Shown in pieces: positions 18,938 through 26,764 of a stretch of DNA of 64,000 nt (position 1 is its first letter; every line of letters starts with the position of its first letter). The notes beneath the pieces were generated by a model that did not search any database, was not told the DNA's origin, and worked only from the letters and a program-made list of their open reading frames with translations. A program made the position numbers and the translations under genes. Source of the DNA: JBGPGW01 sp046349515 (lineage in GTDB: Bacteria > Pseudomonadota > Alphaproteobacteria > CADEGL01); contig JAXMCE010000016.1 of the NCBI GenBank assembly GCA_046349515.1, positions 7,813 through 71,812 on the forward strand, read 5' to 3'.

Positions 18938-20110
18938 ATGATTCCGTTTCCGAAGGAAGAATTCGACGAACGCGTCCGCAAGGTGAAGGCCGCGATGGAG
19001 AAGGCGGGCGTCGACGTTCTTCTCTCGGCCGACACCGCCAACATGAACTATCTCACCGGCTACGACGGCTGGTCCTTCTACACGCCGCAGATGGTCATCG
19101 TGGCGCTTGATGCGGCCGAGCCCATCTGGACGGGCCGGCTCATGGACGCCAAGGGCTGCCAGTTCACGACGTACCTGAAGCCCGAGAACGTCCGCGGCTT
19201 CCCCGACATCTACGTGCAGACGCCCGAACGCCATGCGGCCAGCTACATGGCCGACATCATCAAGGAGAAGGGCTGGGACAAGAAGCGCATCGGCCTCGAG
19301 ATGGATGCCTTCTACTTCACGCCCCGCGCCTATGAGGAATTCAAGCGCTGCCTGCCCAATGCCAAGTGGGTGAATGCCGACCTCCTGGTCAATTGGGTGC
19401 GCATCGTGAAGTCGCCGCGCGAAATCGAGTACATGAAGCAGGCCGGCAAGATCGTCGAGAAGGTCACGGAGACCGCCTACCGGGAAATCGTGCCGGGCGC
19501 GCGCGAATGCGACGTGGTGGCCAAGATCTATGAGGCCATGATCCGCGGCACCAAGGAATATGGCGGCGACTATTCCGCCTTCGTGCCGCTCGTCATGCCG
19601 GAGCCGAAAAGCGCGGCCCCGCACCTCACCTGGACGGACGAGCCGCTGCAGCCGAACCGCGGCATCTGCCTCGAGCTGTCTGCCGCGCGATTCCACTACC
19701 ACAGCGTGCTATGCCGCACGGTCCACCTCGGCAAGCCGAAGCCCGAGCTCGTGAAACTCGCGGATGTCTGCAATGACGCGATCGCCGCGACGGTCGAATC
19801 GATCAAGCCCGGCATGCGCTGCGAGGAGGTCCACGCCAAGTGGAACTCGATCATCTCGAAGGCCGGTTACAGCAAGGAGTCCCGCGTGGGCTATTCGCTC
19901 GGCGTCAACTATCCGCCGGACTGGGGCGAGCACACCGCGAGCCTGCGCCCGGGCGACAAGACCGTTCTCCAACCCAACATGACGTTCCACATGGTGACCG
20001 GCATGTGGATGGACGACTGGGGCTACGAGGTGAGCGAATCCTGGCGCGTCACGGAGAACGGCGCCGCGACCTTGGCGAATTTTCCGCGCGATCTGCACGT
20101 GAAGGCCTGA
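18938..20110 (+). CDS. M24-family (pita-bread) hydrolase, ectoine hydrolase DoeA-like
   Basis: A 390-residue member of the creatinase/prolidase superfamily. The opening (VKAAMEKAGVDVLLSADT, MNYLTGYDGWSFYTPQ) and middle (KSPREIEYMKQAGKIVEK, GGDYSAFVPLVMP, PHLTWTDEPL) resemble ectoine hydrolase DoeA/EutD. The C-terminal YPPDWGEHTASLRPGDK and MTFHMVTGMWMDDWGYEVSES match closely. At the usual metal-ligand sites the two Asp positions read Glu (CLELSAARF) and Val (HYHSVLCRT), so, like creatinase, it probably works without the dinuclear metal centre. No other ectoine catabolic gene (doeB, C, D) is present nearby, leaving the substrate open. The start ATG at 18938 follows GGGGGAG. Confidence 0.75.
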   Translation: MIPFPKEEFDERVRKVKAAMEKAGVDVLLSADTANMNYLTGYDGWSFYTPQMVIVALDAAEPIWTGRLMDAKGCQFTTYLKPENVRGFPDIYVQTPERHAASYMADIIKEKGWDKKRIGLEMDAFYFTPRAYEEFKRCLPNAKWVNADLLVNWVRIVKSPREIEYMKQAGKIVEKVTETAYREIVPGARECDVVAKIYEAMIRGTKEYGGDYSAFVPLVMPEPKSAAPHLTWTDEPLQPNRGICLELSAARFHYHSVLCRTVHLGKPKPELVKLADVCNDAIAATVESIKPGMRCEEVHAKWNSIISKAGYSKESRVGYSLGVNYPPDWGEHTASLRPGDKTVLQPNMTFHMVTGMWMDDWGYEVSESWRVTENGAATLANFPRDLHVKA

Positions 20111-20155
20111 CGGGCGCGAGCCACGCGTGACGTCGGGAGGGGAAGCGCCGGCGAG

Positions 20156-21601
20156 CTAGTGTTCCGCCGGCGAGCTCTCCCAAGTCATGCGCTTCCTGTA
20201 GATCGTGGATGCGCTGATGCCGAGGTGCGCGGCCGCGCGGGGAATATTGCCGCCGCATATGCGGATGGCCTGCTCGATCGCGTCCTTCTCGACTTCCCAC
20301 AAGGGCCGGATGGAATCGGCGTTCACCGACCCGCCCGCGCCCCTCTGACCGGGCCGGATCTCGCTCACCACGGTCAGGCTCGGGGGCGTTGACGGTCCGA
20401 TCGCTGCCGATCCGGGCTCGACCGTGTTCAGCGGCGGCGGGAGCATCTCCCGGCTGACCAGCTCGCCGTCATTGAGAACGACGATGTTCCGAATCGCGTT
20501 CTGGAGCTGCCGCACGTTGCCGGGCCACTTATAGGCCTTGAAGACCGCTTCGACCTCGGGGGCGAACCGCGTGAAGCGCTTCTTCTCCTCGCGGGCGAAG
20601 TCCTCGAGGAAGCGCCGGGCGATGAGCAGCACGTCCTCCTCGCGCTCGCGAAGTGGCGGCAGTTGGATCGGGATCACGTGGAGACGGTAGTAGAGGTCTT
20701 CGCGGAATCGTCCGGCCTCGACCTCGGCCAACGGATTCTTGTTGCTCGCGCAGATGAAGCGGACGTCGACCTTTTCGAGCGCCGTGCTGCCGACCTTTTG
20801 GAACGTCCCGGTCTGGATGAATCGAAGCAGCTTCGACTGGAGGCCGAGCTCCATCTCGCAGATCTCGTCGAGGAACAGCGTGCCGCCGTCGGCCTTGGTC
20901 GCCGCCCCCGATCGGTCGCTGACGGCCCCGGTGAAGGCGCCCTTCACATGGCCGAAGATCTCGCTCTCCATGAGGTCCTTCGGGATCGCCGCGCAGTTGA
21001 GCGCGACGAACGGCTTCTCGAGCCGGGGACTCTGGCGGTGGATGGCTTCGGCGCAGACTTCCTTCCCCGTGCCGCTCTCGCCCGTGATGAACACGGTCGC
21101 TTTGCTTGGCGCCGCGCTTTCGATGATGCGGTAGACGGCCTGGATGGGCAGCGAGGATCCCACGAATCCAAAGTACGAATCGCGGCCGAAATCCTCCTTG
21201 TAGGTCTCGACGAGCTGGGCCAGGCGCCGCCGCTCGAGCGCGTTCCTCAAGGTCACCACGAGGCGCTCGGCATTGAAGGGCTTGACCAGGAAGTCGAAGG
21301 CGCCGGCCCGCATGGCCGCGACCGCGTTGCTGATCGAGCCATGGGCCGTGATCACGACGACGGCGCTCGGGAGCTTCCGCCCCACGACCTCGCGCAAGAT
21401 GTCCATGCCGTCCATGTCGGGCAGGACCAGGTCCAAGAGAATCGCCTCGGGCGGTCTCTCGGCGATCAAGGCGCGGGCCGCCGAGCCCGTCTCGACATGG
21501 GTGACCTGGACCGGTTCAGGTCGCAGATATTCGAGATAGACACGCGCGATCGACGGCGTGTCCTCGACCAAGAGAACATGCGGTAGCGCTGGATCCGTCA
21601 C
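20156..21601 (-). CDS. Sigma-54-dependent response regulator, LuxO-like
   Basis: A 481-residue three-domain activator. The receiver domain (1-120) opens with VLLVEDTPSIARVYL and has phospho-acceptor Asp57 in ILLDLVLPDMDG and the Lys in FLVKPFN. The AAA+ domain has Walker A GESGTGKE at 174-181, the sigma-54-contact GAFTGA at 221-226, and LFLDEICEM as Walker B. The C-terminal Fis-type helix-turn-helix is EQAIRICGGNIPRAAAHLGISASTIYRKR. The sequence around the receiver resembles LuxO and related quorum-sensing regulators. There is no histidine kinase or sRNA gene beside it, so it is an orphan here. It is preceded by an unusually AT-rich leader with two palindromes (21661-21697) that may be autoregulatory sites. 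Confidence 0.92.
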   Translation of the reverse strand: MTDPALPHVLLVEDTPSIARVYLEYLRPEPVQVTHVETGSAARALIAERPPEAILLDLVLPDMDGMDILREVVGRKLPSAVVVITAHGSISNAVAAMRAGAFDFLVKPFNAERLVVTLRNALERRRLAQLVETYKEDFGRDSYFGFVGSSLPIQAVYRIIESAAPSKATVFITGESGTGKEVCAEAIHRQSPRLEKPFVALNCAAIPKDLMESEIFGHVKGAFTGAVSDRSGAATKADGGTLFLDEICEMELGLQSKLLRFIQTGTFQKVGSTALEKVDVRFICASNKNPLAEVEAGRFREDLYYRLHVIPIQLPPLREREEDVLLIARRFLEDFAREEKKRFTRFAPEVEAVFKAYKWPGNVRQLQNAIRNIVVLNDGELVSREMLPPPLNTVEPGSAAIGPSTPPSLTVVSEIRPGQRGAGGSVNADSIRPLWEVEKDAIEQAIRICGGNIPRAAAHLGISASTIYRKRMTWESSPAEH

Positions 21602-21911
21602 CGGTGCGCCCCCTCCTTCGCTTTTCCGGTGGAAACTCTAGGCTTGTCGTTCTTCTTGTATTCGCAATTTGCGAACATTACCCGATTTTTGAAAAATGCA
21701 ACTCTATTTCTGTCCAACAAACAAGCACGAAGTTTTAGCCGTTGCGTTTCGCATCGACGCGCATCCGGCCACCCAAAGGGCTTCCAGATTTTATTATTGA
21801 AATACAAATGATTACGTCTTGAAAGCAAGAGTCTGGAAAAAGTCGACGCCCACGGCGGCCAAGCCTAGAGTGCGCCCGCCAGATCCGTCGGGCTTGGGAT
21901 AACCTGCGCGC
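21602..21911. other. AT-rich intergenic region upstream of the LuxO-like regulator
   Basis: About 310 bp without a supportable gene, notably lower in GC than anything around it between about 21640 and 21830. Two short overlapping frames exist on opposite strands but neither looks protein-like. It holds two palindromes (separate entry) and A/T-rich stretches suited to a promoter for the regulator on the minus strand. I could not find a correctly spaced sigma-54 promoter. Confidence 0.6.
21661..21697. promoter_or_regulatory. Pair of palindromes upstream of the sigma-54 regulator
   Basis: TTCGCAA-T-TTGCGAA (21661-21675) has perfect 7-bp arms. Nine bases on, ATTTTT-G-AAAAAT (21685-21697) has perfect 6-bp arms. 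Both lie 60-96 bp upstream of the regulator's start codon, a suitable place for operators. The first looks like a dimeric-repressor or Fis-type site. Which protein binds is unknown. Confidence 0.45.
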
Positions 21912-22610
21912 CTAGAGCAATCGCGCCATATCCTGATGCCGCTCCAGGACGGACGGATCGTCAACGGCCGCCTTGTTGATGCGCGGCGATATTTGGTACG
22001 CGATCATATCGTCTTCCTCATACGGCCGAAGAAGCGCCTTGAGGTGAGCGGCATCGGCTGCCTCTTCGCCGAGCCACGCAGGTTGCGCCCATGGCGGAAC
22101 GATCACGGGCATACGGTGGTGGATCGGCGCCAGGGCCCGGTTGGCATCGGTCGTGACGATCGCGAAGGTCTCGAGCGCCACCCCCTCGGGACCAGTCCAG
22201 GATTCCCACAGGCCGGCCATGGCGAAGGGCCGCCGTCCCTCGAACTCGATCCGGTATGGCACGCGGCGTCCCGCCGCCCCTTGCCATTCGTAGAATCCAT
22301 CGGCGAGGACGAGGCACCGGCGCTTCTGGAACGCCGCGCGGAAGGTGGGGCGCTCATCGACCGTCTCGCCGCGCGCGTTGATCATGCCGTCGCCCGCGCG
22401 CGCGTCTTTCGCCCAGGCGGGAACGAGTCCCCAACGCAACATGACGAGCCGTCGGCGCGGCGTGGGGAGCGTGGAATCGAGGCGGAGGACGGGGGCATCC
22501 TGTCCGGGGGCGAGATTGTAGCGTGGCGCGAGGCTTGGCGCCGGATCGGCGAAATCGAAGAGCTTCTGGAGCGCGTCGACGGGCGTCGTGATGCTGTAAC
22601 GGCCGCACAT
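21912..22610 (-). CDS. SOS response-associated peptidase (SRAP/YedK family)
   Basis: Shields abasic sites in single-stranded DNA by forming a thiazolidine DNA-protein crosslink through its N-terminal cysteine. The 232-residue protein begins MCGRYSITTP, exposing Cys2 after Met removal. It has YNLAPGQDAPVLR, LRWGLVPAWAKD, INARGETVDERPTFR, CLVLADGFYEWQ with the conserved Glu, and IHHRMPVIVPP with the conserved His. The overall length and motif order are canonical. It stands alone between the AT-rich regulator leader and a hypothetical gene. No LexA box was recognised in its upstream region. Confidence 0.96.
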   Translation of the reverse strand: MCGRYSITTPVDALQKLFDFADPAPSLAPRYNLAPGQDAPVLRLDSTLPTPRRRLVMLRWGLVPAWAKDARAGDGMINARGETVDERPTFRAAFQKRRCLVLADGFYEWQGAAGRRVPYRIEFEGRRPFAMAGLWESWTGPEGVALETFAIVTTDANRALAPIHHRMPVIVPPWAQPAWLGEEAADAAHLKALLRPYEEDDMIAYQISPRINKAAVDDPSVLERHQDMARLL

Positions 22611-22651
22611 GGGAGATCTAGCGGTGAGCGCCTGTCGTCACGGACGACGCC

Positions 22652-23245
22652 TCAGCCGCCGACTGCCGTCATGAACACCGTGAGGCCCTTCCAGACATTG
22701 TTCTCCCGGCGCTCGAGCGCGTAGTAGCACATCCGGGATCCGCCTTTGGTCGCAGGCGCGACGCAGCTGCGGATCGCTCGATAGGATCCCTCGGCAGTGG
22801 CGGCCCAGGCGCGCGCGACAAGCAACGAAGAGAGACTCGCGGAACGGCCGGCCGCCCCGCTCGCCGCCATGACCTTGATGCAGCTCGTCACGTCCTTGGG
22901 AAGCGCACCGCTCGCGCGCTTCAACTGGCGCCGGCTCAAGGTCAGGAACGCGTCGCTGATCTTGCCGTCAGCCGCGATCAACCAGAGTTCGAGCATGCCT
23001 TCATCGACCGGCCAGCGGCCGACGAGATGGGCCCCCTCGTTCTCGCGCAAGCCGTCCGGCGTCGCAAGCTGGGCCGGAAGGTCGAAGACGGGCGATGTCG
23101 AGCATCGATCGTCAGCCGACCCGCGCGGCGACGCCGCGAGAACGGCGACGATCCCGCTCACGGCGAACACGCCGATCGCGAGCGCGTGCCTTCGGAGTCT
23201 CAACGGATTGCGGCGGTGCCGCTGCGTGCCGGCCGGAATCGTCAT
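22652..23245 (-). CDS. Hypothetical membrane-anchored or secreted protein
   Basis: I do not recognise this protein. From the ATG at 23245 it has 197 residues: a basic N-terminus (QRHRRNPLRLRRHAL), one hydrophobic segment IGVFAVSGIVAVLAAS acting as a signal anchor, then a soluble part expected in the periplasm, with GRWPVDEGMLELWLIAADGK, SDAFLTLSRRQLKR and a C-terminal MCYYALERRENNVWKGLTVF. Three mature Cys residues could pair. The open frame extends 50 codons further upstream with no ribosome-binding site, so the start is tentative. It is downstream of the convergent-facing cysQ promoter region and upstream of the SRAP gene on the same strand. Confidence 0.65.
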   Translation of the reverse strand: MTIPAGTQRHRRNPLRLRRHALAIGVFAVSGIVAVLAASPRGSADDRCSTSPVFDLPAQLATPDGLRENEGAHLVGRWPVDEGMLELWLIAADGKISDAFLTLSRRQLKRASGALPKDVTSCIKVMAASGAAGRSASLSSLLVARAWAATAEGSYRAIRSCVAPATKGGSRMCYYALERRENNVWKGLTVFMTAVGG

Positions 23246-23460
23246 GTGAACATAGATAGTGGTTGCAGCACCCGTCCCGTCAAGAAGGACGCGGTCGTTT
23301 ACCATGATTGTCACGGCGCATTGCGGGATAGCCGGCGAGGCGGAGCTTCGCCTATGATCCGCCGCCGTTGTCGAGAGGGAACCGCCAGGGGCCAACCTGC
23401 ACCCTAGCGCCTCGACCGAGCCAAGGTGGGATCCGATGCCTTCTTCGATGGGTTGCCAGA

Positions 23461-24219
23461 ATGACCGATCTTGAGCGGCTGCTGCCCGCGGTTGTCGACC
23501 TCGCGCGCGCGGCCGGGGCCGTCATTCTCCGGCACTACGCGACGGATGTGGTGGCCTCGACCAAGTCGGACAAGACACCCGTCACCGATGCCGACACGGA
23601 CGCGGAAGCCGTGATCCTCGCCGGCTTGCGGACGCTCACGCCCGACACCCCCATCGTGTCCGAGGAATCGGCGATGCCATCGGTGGGCCGGCGTTTCTGG
23701 CTCGTGGACCCGCTCGACGGAACGCGGGAGTTCCTGAAGCGTAACGGCGAGTTCACGGTCAACATCGCGCTGATCGAGAACGAGCGGCCGATCTTGGGCG
23801 TCCTCCACGCGCCGGCGCGCGGCACGACCTACCATGCCCACGCGCCCGGCAGCGCCATGATGGTCACCGACGGCGGCGCGACGCGCCCCATCGCCGCTCG
23901 CACGCCGGCGGCGGAAGGTCTCGTCGTCCTCGTCAGCCGATCGCATTCCGAAAAAGAGTCGCTCAACCAATTCCTCGCCGACATGCGGGTGAAGGACCGC
24001 GTTCTCTGCGGCAGCGCCCTCAAATTCGGATTGATCGCGGCGGGCGAGGCGGATCTCTACGTGCGGCTCGGGCGAACCATGGAATGGGACACCGCCGCCG
24101 GCCATGCGGTCCTCGTCGCGGCGGGCGGATCGGTCCGGCGGCTCGATGGGAGCGAGCTCCTCTACGGAAAGCCCGGCTTCGAGAATCCGCATTACGTCGC
24201 GCGCGGCAAGGTGCCATAG
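23461..24219 (+). CDS. cysQ: 3'(2'),5'-bisphosphate nucleotidase CysQ
   Basis: Hydrolyses 3'-phosphoadenosine 5'-phosphate (PAP), the by-product of PAPS-dependent sulfotransfer and sulfate assimilation, to AMP. The 252-residue inositol-monophosphatase-fold protein shows the metal-binding sites PVTDADTDAE and SEES, the signature FWLVDPLDGTREFLKRNGEF, and the C-terminal MEWDTAAGHAVLVAAGG. The ATG at 23461 starts the first helix, and the upstream frame from 23368 lacks conservation. A PAPS-type sulfotransferase gene lies in the same window (52351-54561), a plausible source of PAP. The Sua5 gene follows 61 bp downstream. Confidence 0.93.
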   Translation: MTDLERLLPAVVDLARAAGAVILRHYATDVVASTKSDKTPVTDADTDAEAVILAGLRTLTPDTPIVSEESAMPSVGRRFWLVDPLDGTREFLKRNGEFTVNIALIENERPILGVLHAPARGTTYHAHAPGSAMMVTDGGATRPIAARTPAAEGLVVLVSRSHSEKESLNQFLADMRVKDRVLCGSALKFGLIAAGEADLYVRLGRTMEWDTAAGHAVLVAAGGSVRRLDGSELLYGKPGFENPHYVARGKVP

Positions 24220-24280
24220 GGCCTTTGGCCACCGCATCGGGACATCGCCTTGCCGCATGGCCGCGGCGCGGTTCGCGCCG

Positions 24281-25246
24281 ATGAGCGGGACCCACTCACC
24301 GATCCTTCCCGCATCCGCCGCCGCGATCGCCGAGGCAGGCGAGCGCCTGCGCGCGGGTGGTCTCGTCGCGATTCCGACCGAGACGGTCTACGGCCTTGCC
24401 GCGGACGCGACGAACGACCGGGCCGTCGCCCGTATTTTCGAGGCGAAAGGCCGTCCGCACTTCAATCCGTTGATCGTCCACTACGCGAGCCGCGACGACG
24501 TGGCGCGCGACGTCGTGGTGAGTGCCGTGGCCGCGCGCCTTGCCGAGCGTTTCTGGCCGGGCCCTTTGACGCTCGTTCTGCCGCGCCGGCCGGATGGCCG
24601 CATCTCGCTCCTCGCATCGGCCGGCCTCGACACGCTCGCGGTGCGCATCCCGGACCACGCAGTCGCCCGCGCGGTGATCGAGGCCTGCGGCCGCCCGCTC
24701 GCGGCGCCAAGCGCCAATCGCTCGGGCGAAGTGAGTCCGACGACCGCCGACCATGTGAGCGCGTCCTTGGGCCGCTCTGTCGACCTCATCATCGATGGCG
24801 GGCCGTGCCGCGTCGGCATCGAATCGACCGTGCTCGATGTGACGGGCCCGGCTCCATCGATTCTCCGGCCCGGCGGCGTGCCGCGCGAGGCCCTCGAAGC
24901 TCTTCTCGGGCCGGTCGTCGAGGAAGACGGCGCGGTCGAGGAACGCCCGCGCTCGCCCGGCCAGCTCCTCGGCCACTATCGGACCGCGCGGCCGCTCAGG
25001 CTCGATGCGCGCGAAGCCAGCGGCGATGAAGCCCTTCTCGCCTTCGGTCCTCGCGTGCCCCATGGTGCGCGCGCGACCCTCAATCTCAGCCCCACGGGCG
25101 ATCTCGTCGAGGCGGCGGCCAACCTCTTCGCCATGCTCCGCGCGCTCGATCGCCCGGACCATATGACGATCGCGGTCATGCCCGTTCCGGACACCGGCCT
25201 CGGCCGCGCGATCAACGACCGCCTGAGGCGCGCGGCAGAGGCTTGA
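24281..25246 (+). CDS. L-threonylcarbamoyladenylate synthase, Sua5 type
   Basis: Makes threonylcarbamoyl-AMP from threonine, bicarbonate and ATP for the universal t6A37 modification of ANN-decoding tRNAs. The YrdC domain (residues 1 to about 200) has LVAIPTETVYGLAADATN, KGRPHFNPLIVHY, FWPGPLTLVLPRR and APSANRSGEVSPTTADHV. The extra C-terminal Sua5 domain is present, with SPGQLLGHYRTARPLRL and DRPDHMTIAVMPVPDTGLGRAINDRLRRA. At 321 residues it is the long Sua5 form rather than short TsaC. The ATG at 24281 was chosen because the longer frame begins inside cysQ. Confidence 0.95.
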   Translation: MSGTHSPILPASAAAIAEAGERLRAGGLVAIPTETVYGLAADATNDRAVARIFEAKGRPHFNPLIVHYASRDDVARDVVVSAVAARLAERFWPGPLTLVLPRRPDGRISLLASAGLDTLAVRIPDHAVARAVIEACGRPLAAPSANRSGEVSPTTADHVSASLGRSVDLIIDGGPCRVGIESTVLDVTGPAPSILRPGGVPREALEALLGPVVEEDGAVEERPRSPGQLLGHYRTARPLRLDAREASGDEALLAFGPRVPHGARATLNLSPTGDLVEAAANLFAMLRALDRPDHMTIAVMPVPDTGLGRAINDRLRRAAEA

Positions 25247-25310
25247 GCCGCCCGTCCTTGCCGCGACCCGGGCCATGGGCTAAATGCTCCTGGACAAGGA
25301 GGCGCCCGCC

Positions 25311-26747
25311 ATGGCCGCCGTAACGAAGCCGCTCCCCACTGGCCTCATCGATCGCATCCAGGCGGCCGTCGGGCCCAAGGGCTGGATCGCCGATCCCGCC
25401 GCGATGGCGCCCTACCTCATCGACGAGCGGAAGATGTTCCAGGGCCAGGCCGCGCTCGTGGTCCGCCCGGCGAGCACGGCAGAAGTCGCCGAGGTCGTGC
25501 GCCTTTGCGCCGATGCGCGCGTTCCCATCGTGCCGCAGGGCGGCAACACCGGGCTCTGCGGCGGCTCGGTCCCGCGGGCTGCGGGCGGCGAGATCGTCCT
25601 GAGTCTCGCCCGCATGAACCGCGTTCGCGCGCTCGACGCGCTCAATTACACGATCACGGTCGATGCGGGCTGCGTGCTCGCGAACATCCAGCGCGCCGCC
25701 GAGGAGGCCGATCGCCTCTTCCCGCTGAGCTTGGGTGCCGAGGGCAGCTGCCAGATCGGCGGCAATCTCTCGACCAATGCGGGCGGTGTCGCGGTCCTGC
25801 GCTATGGCAATGCGCGCGAGCTTGTCCTTGGCCTCGAAGTCGTCCTGCCGGACGGGCGCGTCTGGAACGGCCTCGCCGGCCTGCGGAAGGACAACACGGG
25901 CTACGACCTGAAGCAGCTGTTCCTCGGGGCCGAAGGCACGCTCGGGATCATCACGGCCGCCGTGCTCAAGCTCTTCCCGCGGCCGCAGGATGTGGTGACG
26001 GCGCTCGTGACCTTGCCGACGGCCGATGCGGCGGTCGAGCTGCTCGCGCGGGTGCGCGCGGCCTCGGGCGACCTCGTGACCGGCTTCGAGCTCATGGGCC
26101 GCCCGTGCCTCGATCTCGCGTTCAAGCATGTCCCGGGCGTCACCGATCCGTTCTCCAAGCCTTATCCCTACTACGCGATCATCGAAGTCTCCGCCGGCAC
26201 GCAGTCGGACGCCCTCGCCTCGGCGCTCGAAGCGGCCCTTGCCGCAGCAAGCGAGGCGGGCCTCGTCGAAGACGCCCTCATTGCCGCCAATGCCGGCCAG
26301 GCCCAGCGGTTCTGGCGCATCCGCGAGGCCATCCCGGAATCGCAGAAAGCCGAAGGCGGCGGCATCAAGCACGATGTCAGCGTTCCCGTCTCGCGCACGG
26401 CCGAGTTCATCCGCGAGGCGACGCGCCGCGTCGGTGAAGATCTGCCCGGCATCCGGACCTTCGCCTTCGGCCATGTCGGCGACGGCAACGTGCACTTCAA
26501 TCTGGTCTGGCCCAAAGGTACCGATCGCGAGGCATTCCTCGGGCGCTGGGCGCATTTCAACAGCATCGTGCACGAGGTCGCGATCGGCATGGGCGGCAGC
26601 ATCAGCGCCGAGCACGGCATCGGGCAGTTGAAGCGCGACGAGTTCATTCGCCTCACGGCTCCCCTCGAACTCGAACTGATGCAGCGGATCAAGGCCGCCT
26701 TCGACCCCCATGCCATCATGAATCCCGGTAAAGTCCTGCCGTCCTGA
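25311..26747 (+). CDS. FAD-binding oxidoreductase (D-2-hydroxyglutarate/D-lactate dehydrogenase GlcD-type)
   Basis: A 478-residue flavoprotein of the VAO family that oxidises a D-2-hydroxyacid. The FAD-binding half has VVRPASTAEVAEVVRLC, PIVPQGGNTGLCGGSVP, GSCQIGGNLSTNAGGVAVLRYG, ELVLGLEVVLPDGRVW and LFLGAEGTLGIITAAVLKL. The substrate half has FGHVGDGNVHFNLVWP and SAEHGIGQLKRDE with the metal-binding His residues, ending AFDPHAIMNPGKVLP. The arrangement resembles D-2-hydroxyglutarate dehydrogenase most, but glycolate or D-lactate cannot be excluded. AAGGAGG seven bases ahead fixes the ATG at 25311. The next gene begins 17 bp downstream. Confidence 0.88.
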   Translation: MAAVTKPLPTGLIDRIQAAVGPKGWIADPAAMAPYLIDERKMFQGQAALVVRPASTAEVAEVVRLCADARVPIVPQGGNTGLCGGSVPRAAGGEIVLSLARMNRVRALDALNYTITVDAGCVLANIQRAAEEADRLFPLSLGAEGSCQIGGNLSTNAGGVAVLRYGNARELVLGLEVVLPDGRVWNGLAGLRKDNTGYDLKQLFLGAEGTLGIITAAVLKLFPRPQDVVTALVTLPTADAAVELLARVRAASGDLVTGFELMGRPCLDLAFKHVPGVTDPFSKPYPYYAIIEVSAGTQSDALASALEAALAAASEAGLVEDALIAANAGQAQRFWRIREAIPESQKAEGGGIKHDVSVPVSRTAEFIREATRRVGEDLPGIRTFAFGHVGDGNVHFNLVWPKGTDREAFLGRWAHFNSIVHEVAIGMGGSISAEHGIGQLKRDEFIRLTAPLELELMQRIKAAFDPHAIMNPGKVLPS

Positions 26748-26764
26748 CGCACGGGCGCCACCCC

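Noticed and set aside
21640..21760. Possible sigma-54 promoter (TGGAC...TTGCA) ahead of the regulator
   Set aside because: The GG to GC spacing is four bases too long for a functional -24/-12 promoter.
21598..21828. 76-codon minus-strand frame in the AT-rich leader of the sigma-54 regulator
   Set aside because: No ribosome-binding site or similarity; overlaps the palindromes and a competing frame on the other strand.
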